In this document: positions 58,352 through 64,000 of the stretch, in pieces
Numbering within the stretch: the stretch's first letter is position 1
Layout: each line of letters begins with the position of its first letter
NCBI GenBank assembly: GCA_030272155.1
Contig: CP126197.1
Location: forward strand, 4,952,001 to 5,016,000
Origin: Tetradesmus obliquus
Taxonomy: Eukaryota; Chlorophyta; Chlorophyceae; Sphaeropleales; Scenedesmaceae
DNA length: 64,000 nt
Direction of reading: 5' to 3'
Made by a program: the position numbers and the translations under genes
The notes under the pieces: model-generated
What the model saw: only the letters and a program-made list of their open reading frames with translations
Told to the model about the DNA's origin: nothing
Databases searched by the model: none

Positions 58352-60620
58352 CGCGTTGATGACGATCGAGTTGATGATGTGAAGCTTCAGCTCAAGCGTT
58401 CGACAAGCAAGTGTACTGAATTGGCGAATGCAGCGCACTATATAGCGCAACAGTGACCTTCCATATGAGCCTTCAACCACTTTTTGGCTGCCGGCCATGA
58501 CCTTCGCTGGACTGCTGCACCGTCGGAGCTTCGCAGCGAAGGCCCAGTCGACCTTCCTCTGTTGGCAGCATGTCACCTGGCCCAGCGTTGCACCCTCACC
58601 GAGTCACAAAAGTTCACAGACTATCAATAAACGATGGAAGTCTTGTAACGACGTTGTATCAATGCGTGAACGCGTGGGCGCACTTGCAGAAGTCACCGTG
58701 GCTGGAGAGGCATGAGGATAACAAAAGAAACCGCTATAGATGGTGAATCTCTATGCATGGTCCATATGCATGGTTGGCTGACGTGAAGTTTGGTGGGGTT
58801 GGGCGGTGAAGAGGCCTTTCAACCACAGGTCCTTTCGGTACCCGCCCGCCCGGTATTCATCATGTCTGCGGGCTCAAAGCCATTGAAACGCTGATGTAGT
58901 TGAATCTCCATTCGCTTCTGGTTCGTGGTTGACACGCGTGGCTCCTGCGTCATGACAGCAATCGCCTGCTCAGTCTGGTTGTCCGGCCGTGCATCAGACG
59001 CCTGAATGCCATGAGCTACGCAGCCAAATCATGTCAGAAGCAAATTATAAAATGTTTTGTTGTTTTTAACCATAAAATGTTTGGTCCAGCCAGGTTCAGC
59101 CCGCACCATAACCCCTTCAGCAGCACAGCAGTACTATCAACCAACACAGCCCTGCCAGTGTATACACAGCAGCCAACATTGCAAGTCGCACACATGAAAG
59201 GAAACTAGGAACGGCCGTAAAGTGTTTACAGTGGTGCCCACTCGCATGCAGTTGGGTTGGCTCCACCAGCAGCAGCATGGCTGGCCCGCGCTGTACAGCG
59301 CGGTTCACATGTGAACCTGTTCAACAGCGGCACATGTTGTGCCTTCGAGTTGCAGCCCTGCTTACACGCGCGCCACGCTGCACAACTGCCACCAGGCCGC
59401 ATGCATGGCCAACTTCGACGCTTGACTGAGCTGCTGAACGTGCTGCTTCAGCTGCAGGCAGCAGCAGCGCACCCGGTGCTGAGCCTGAGTCAGCGTTTGT
59501 GTTGTGATCATCAAAGAGAAGAGTCTTCCAATAGGAACAGGAACACCAAGACATGTGCTGGCAAGGTTGCATCCCTGAGTTGCAGAACAAGCTTCCCCTG
59601 TGCTAGCAGCAGAGCATGGTGTAGGAGCCGTCTGATTGGAGCCGTCTGATTGGACACTTCACACTTTTCTGCAGATGACGGGATGAGACAAGGCAGGTGT
59701 AATCGACACAGACACCGTGTCACTGGCATTGTTGCTGCGCTTCTGCTGCTGGAGACTGCACGGTGTTCAGCGCGCCTGTTACATTTGCCAAGCAACCCAA
59801 CCAACAGGCCAAAAACAATGACGCTAGCGCACTGGACAAACACTGTTGTCTGGCAGGCATGTTGGACAAATGCGCCAGTCAATACAAAACACTGGCAAAA
59901 CGTTCTTTATCATGCAAGCTCAACCAAGCCTACTGGTGTTGCCAGCGACATGAAATGATGAATGACCACTGCTGCATGCGCAACATATGCATCAAGCAAC
60001 ATGCTATGTGATGGCCGTTGCTCAGAGCTGGGCATGTGCCATACTGGTTTACCAGCCATGCAGTTCCATGCTTTGAAGTAACAGGCACCCACAGGCGATG
60101 TGTTATCCTGACGATTGAACTGCGCCACTCCGCCCATGAAGTAGGACATCGCACCATGCACTTGCAGGCATCCGCAGTCGACGCTGACAATCCCACCACC
60201 ACACCACCGCAGTCGCTTTTCTCCACCATGCAGACGACATCACGGCTGCTGGTGTGGGCAACACATTTGGCTGCCAATTACACTTGATGCTGCCGCTCAA
60301 CAGCATCTTTCTGTCCCTCCCACATTCAGCTTGCTGCATACGCTGTTTGTAAGGAAGTGGCACTTCCTACAGCTCACAACGTTTCCACATTATTGCTTGA
60401 ACTGGCTGAACATCCATAACTACAGTGGCACTCATCAATACAGCTGTCATCGCTCAAGGTGCAACAGTCGTGCGTTTCTATGTAAACAACTTTATCAAGA
60501 GATGATCTCTGGAGGTGCGCTGCCCCTACATGCAGCCGCAGCTCAGCCAGCAGTTGCCATAGACAAGCTAGCTGTGGGACACAAGTAGAACCGCCTGGCC
60601 ACACAACACCCCTTTCTGGC

Positions 60621-61036
60621 TTAGGGTGCCACAGCAGCAGGTGCGGGATCCGCCACCAAGGCTCCTGCCTCAGTACCCGCTGCGGCAGTAGCTACAGCGG
60701 CAGCGTCAGCACCCGGGGCAGCAGCAGCAGCAGCAGCAGGCTCTACCACTTGCACGCCCTCAGCACCAGCAGCTGCAGGAGCCACCCCAGCAGCAGCAGC
60801 CTCGCCGGTCACACCAGGGGCTGCCGTTGCAGCAGCGGCAGCCACTGCAGTGCTGTCAACAACGCCAGCAGGCTGGGCGGCAGCACTGCTGCCAGCAGCG
60901 GATGCAGTCTCGGCGACAGCGGCTGCCTCTTCGGCTGTCTGTGCGGGCACCCTGGTGACGCCGGCCCTTGCGCGGCGGCTGGCCCTACGTGCAGCTGCGG
61001 CTGTCACAGCCACGGTGGCGTTGGCAGCGCGGGCAC
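60621..61036 (-). CDS. Ala-rich terminal exon fragment (unit 5)
   Basis: As in unit 3. The unit 6 copy, if present, lies outside the window. Confidence 0.35.
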
Positions 61037-61184
61037 CTGCGCAGGTGGTGGATAGGGCAGGGCAGGAAAAGGCAGGGTATGAGTGCCGTGCAATACAACA
61101 ATTGGCAAGGACAAAGAGGTCGCCATGCAGTGCACATCTGCGCATCGAAGGTTACTGACATTTAGGTGATGGCATGAAAGGCTG

Positions 61185-62685
61185 CCTGGATGGTTGGAAG
61201 CCGCCTGAAACAGCCGCTGGGCCGTGAATCAGCCGTTGGTGACAAGAGCAACAGGGGGCAAGCAGCAATTGCGGCTCGTGTCTTGCATTGCGTGCAGCTG
61301 CGCATGGCTGGTTGCACAACTTATTAGGTGATGTCCCAGCAGCTGCGGTGAAACTGACAGTGCTGGCAGCACAGCCTAGAACCCACTCATTGATTGGGGC
61401 AGGCATGCGCAGTTGGCGTTGCACTTGCAGCCGCCTTGCGATGCTGGCAGGTTGCACTTGGCGCACGGGCCACCAGGAGGGGTTGGGCCGGGAGGGGTGG
61501 GCCCGGTGCCTGGCAGGCAACCGCAGTTGGCGTCGCACTTGCAGCCGCCCTGTGATGCAGGCAGGTTGCACTTGTCGCAGACGTTACCACCACCAGGGGT
61601 TGGGCCAGGAGGGGTTGGCCCAGTGCCTGGCAGGCAACCGCAGTTGGCGTCGCACTTGCAGCCGCCCTGTGATGCAGGCAGGTTGCACTTGTCGCAGACG
61701 TTACCACCACCAGGGGTTGGGCCAGGAGGGGTTGGCCCAGTGCCTGGCAGGCAGTTGCAGTTGCCGTCGCACTTGCATCCGCCTTGCGATGCAGGCAGGT
61801 TGCACTTGGCACAGCCACCGGGAGGGGTTGGGCCGGGAGGGGTGGGCCCACCGTCGCCATTGATGACCACGTCAGCACAGTTCCTGCAAGTCCATGGGGC
61901 CAGGGGACAGCAGCTGGGTCAGTATGTGCATGCGTCATGCAGGCGCGCCGCTGACAAGACAGATATGCAGCAGCCTAGCAAGTTTCCAACCTTTTGTTGC
62001 TGTGTTGTGACCTGCTAGCATTGTGCTGGGCCTTGCCTGCCTGCGCTGCACGTGTCACACACAACACGGCTGTGCTCTATATGCACGGTGTGTTGTCAGC
62101 GTGACTGAGCAACTGATAGAGCGCTCACAGGAAGATCTCCTGAGGACCGCCTGCGCGGCAGAAGTCCAGCGGGCCGGGCTGGTTGGTGATCTGGTTCCTC
62201 CTGTCCGCGTAGAAGCCGCAGTCCTCCCTTGGGCACGGCTCAACGCTGCGCATGGACACAGCAGCAGGCGTTACACAGCACATGTCATTGACTCTGGGAG
62301 GTGGCTGCTTGGTTTGTTGTGATGTTAGCTGCCCTGTGCGCCAATACGTATTGTGCACGGACGTGCTGTCATGTTCATGCTTGCTGCACAGAGTGGAGCC
62401 ATTCATCAATCGCATGCTGTGCCAGGCAGGCAGTCCAATCTGCGTGAACCAGCGCCAGCAGGGCAGCAGCCTCGCAGCACTCACCAGCTGTTGTAGGTGT
62501 AGTACTCCCTGCAGCCACACACAACAACGGCACATGTCGGTGAGTAACAGCTCATGATGGCGCGTGTGATGTTGGCTGTGCTCAGGCCTGGCAGCAATCT
62601 GTGTAACTGGTATATGGTGAGCTGTCGGCAAAGATCGCTGGTCAACCCCTCTGTTGTGAAGCATGATTGCAGCACCAAGATATAT

Positions 62686-62731
<46 letters not shown>

Positions 62732-64000
62732 GCACTGCAGGCAAAGCAGACATCGTGCGGCTTCCTGCATGCTGGCGCAAGGACCCCAGAGCCTGCACTC
62801 ACATCTGCAGCACGCATCCGCCGGGGCAAGAGAAGCCGGACGGCAGCCTGAGGTCAAACTCAGCGGTCTCGGGATTGCCGTTACGAGTGCTCTCAAAGCT
62901 GCCCTGCGTGATGTACCAGTGGGGCCTGCCGTTGTCGGCCCTGTGAATGGCAAGAGGGCGCAGGTCGCAGGCAGCAGGCGCTGAAGGTGAGTTCATGCAA
63001 GTGTGGGACTGGGCAGTACAACAGTGCTACAGGCGACCCGCCACATCGTGCTGTCGGAAGAGGCCGCGGCCACGAGCATTGAAGAACCAGCCCTGGCAAG
63101 GCGCGCCCTTGGCTCCAGTCTTGCTGCATCGCTGAGTGATTGCTGTTTGTTCACACCATCTGCTGCTGCAGGGCAACAGCAGCCAAGCGATTGATGCTTC
63201 GCGATACACAATCAAGGCTGCAGAGATTCCCACCTGACAAGGGTGCGAGCATTGAAGCAGGCCTGGTCCAGGTTTGTCCTCCTGTCACAGAGCCTGAAGG
63301 TGAGGCGGCCTCCGTGGTTGACCTGCAGCCTCACGTTGACCCTGAATACCTGGCCGGACCGGTAGGTGGTCACCGGTCCTCGGATGTTTGCCATGTTGCT
63401 GGCGGGCGCTTCTTGGTAGGGGTCTCCGCACACACCTGGAAGCAGCAGTAGAAGGAGCGCATAGCAGTGGGCCAGTCGCACACATGAGCGCCTTGCTGCG
63501 CGGCGCGATGGTTTGTACCATGTGCAAACAGCAGTGCTGCTGGTCACGGGCTGCTGAAGCTGCTTTGAAGTACTAGTTGGCTGTGTGGGCAGAGCTGCAG
63601 TGACTGTCACACTGTGACAGTGGCAGTGGCAGTGCAGCGCCGCTGCAGACCTGGCCACAAGCAAGAACTCACCAGGGTTGCCAGGAGGCCGGAAGTTTGA
63701 AGCCGGACCCGGACCCAGACCGTTGCCAGCGTTGGCGTACCAGTTGTTGAAGAAATTCTCGTTGCGGCTCCTGGGATTCGTCAGAGATGCGTGTGCATGC
63801 ACCGCAGATGGCAGGCTGCCGAGTACGCAAGCAACCAGAGTCACCAGCAACAGCTTGCTGTGAGCAGACGGTTTTGCATGTCCTGAATACATCGCGTTGA
63901 TGACGATCGAGTTGATGATGTGAAGCTTCAGCTCAAGCGTTCGACAAGCAAGTGTACTGAATTGGCGAATGCAGCGCACTATATAGCGCAACAGTGACCT
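61185..64000. repeat. Array unit 6 (partial, cut by window edge)
   Basis: The first 2816 bp of a unit are present, including a whole LPMO-like coding region. It matches unit 4 at the sites that can be compared: 14 CAG, CGGTGTG at 62087 and TTGGCTG at 63579. Confidence 0.95.
61376..63892 (-). CDS. LPMO-like secreted protein (unit 6)
   Basis: The coding region is complete although the unit is cut by the window edge; 108 bp upstream of the ATG are present, including the TATA box near 63980. The sequence is as in unit 4. The second half of this unit and the right boundary of the array are beyond the window. Confidence 0.85.

Larger units (their letters stand above)
55644..61184. repeat. Array unit 5
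   Basis: This unit is also 5541 bp with 14 CAG. Its ends carry the unit 3 variants (56545 and 59075) while its middle carries the unit 4 variants. It has one private change, GCACTTGCAG near 58681, where other units have GCAATTGCAG. Confidence 0.95.
17914..64000. repeat. Head-to-tail tandem array of a ~5.54-kb gene-bearing unit (5 complete + 1 partial)
   Basis: Each unit starts with CCTGGATGGTTGGAAGCC. Starts are at 17914, 38968, 44521, 50103, 55644 and 61185. Lengths are 5573 bp (unit 1 without the transposon and one target copy), 5553, 5582, 5541 and 5541. The length differences are fully explained by counted indels: an intron CAG run, a 17-bp insertion in unit 3, a 6-bp insertion in unit 2, and 14-bp plus 6-bp expansions in unit 1. 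Sequence between units is otherwise nearly identical. The left edge of the array is in the window (GAGTAGAAT before 17914); the right edge is not. Confidence 0.97.

Overview
The window looks like nuclear DNA of a green alga, probably Chlorophyceae and perhaps a Scenedesmus-like species; this placement is inference. The signs are intron-rich genes with GTGAG/CAG splice sites, very many CAG/CTG triplet runs, a TGTAA poly(A) signal after one gene, a plant-type CPSF30 zinc-finger protein, a Volvox-VCP-like combination of papain protease and LysM domain, and a CACTA (En/Spm) transposon. Bacterial features such as operons and ribosome binding sites do not apply.

Positions 1-17913 are single-copy. 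Minus-strand exons covering about 7.7 kb encode a papain-family cysteine protease, a LysM domain split by an intron, and leucine-rich repeats that run off the left edge. They may be one gene or two. A plus-strand gene of unknown function (7903-8906), a small secreted minus-strand ORF (about 9.6-10.0 kb) and a CPSF30-like gene (about 11.3-14.25 kb) follow. The CPSF30-like gene carries two frame lesions and one stop. The intergenic part holds a 705-bp non-autonomous hAT-type element with a perfect 8-bp target duplication and a 100-nt tRNA-like structure.

From 17914 to the right edge the window is a head-to-tail tandem array of a ~5.54-kb unit: five complete units plus the start of a sixth. Each unit carries on the minus strand a complete seven-exon gene for a secreted LPMO_10 / chitin-binding-type-4 protein. 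The predicted protein has 444 residues: a signal peptide, a mature N-terminal His, the copper-protein core, and four six-cysteine repeats on Gly/Pro/Thr linkers. All six copies appear to encode the same protein. Differences lie in introns and spacers: an intron CAG run of 14, 16, 18 or 22 repeats, a 17-bp insertion at a splice site in unit 3, and scattered SNPs in a mosaic pattern.

Unit 1 is split by a 15,478-bp CACTA transposon (21129-36606). Its ends are CACTATGGTCAC...GTGACCATAGTG, flanked by the 3-bp duplication CAC. The uninterrupted sister units show the exact empty site. The element carries an intact-looking eight-exon tnp2-type transposase (1,287 residues), an eight-exon second gene of unknown function (785 residues), CTGGAC-rich subterminal repeats, and three internal satellite blocks. 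The exon models were assembled by hand from splice consensus and reading-frame continuity. They are predictions without transcript support.
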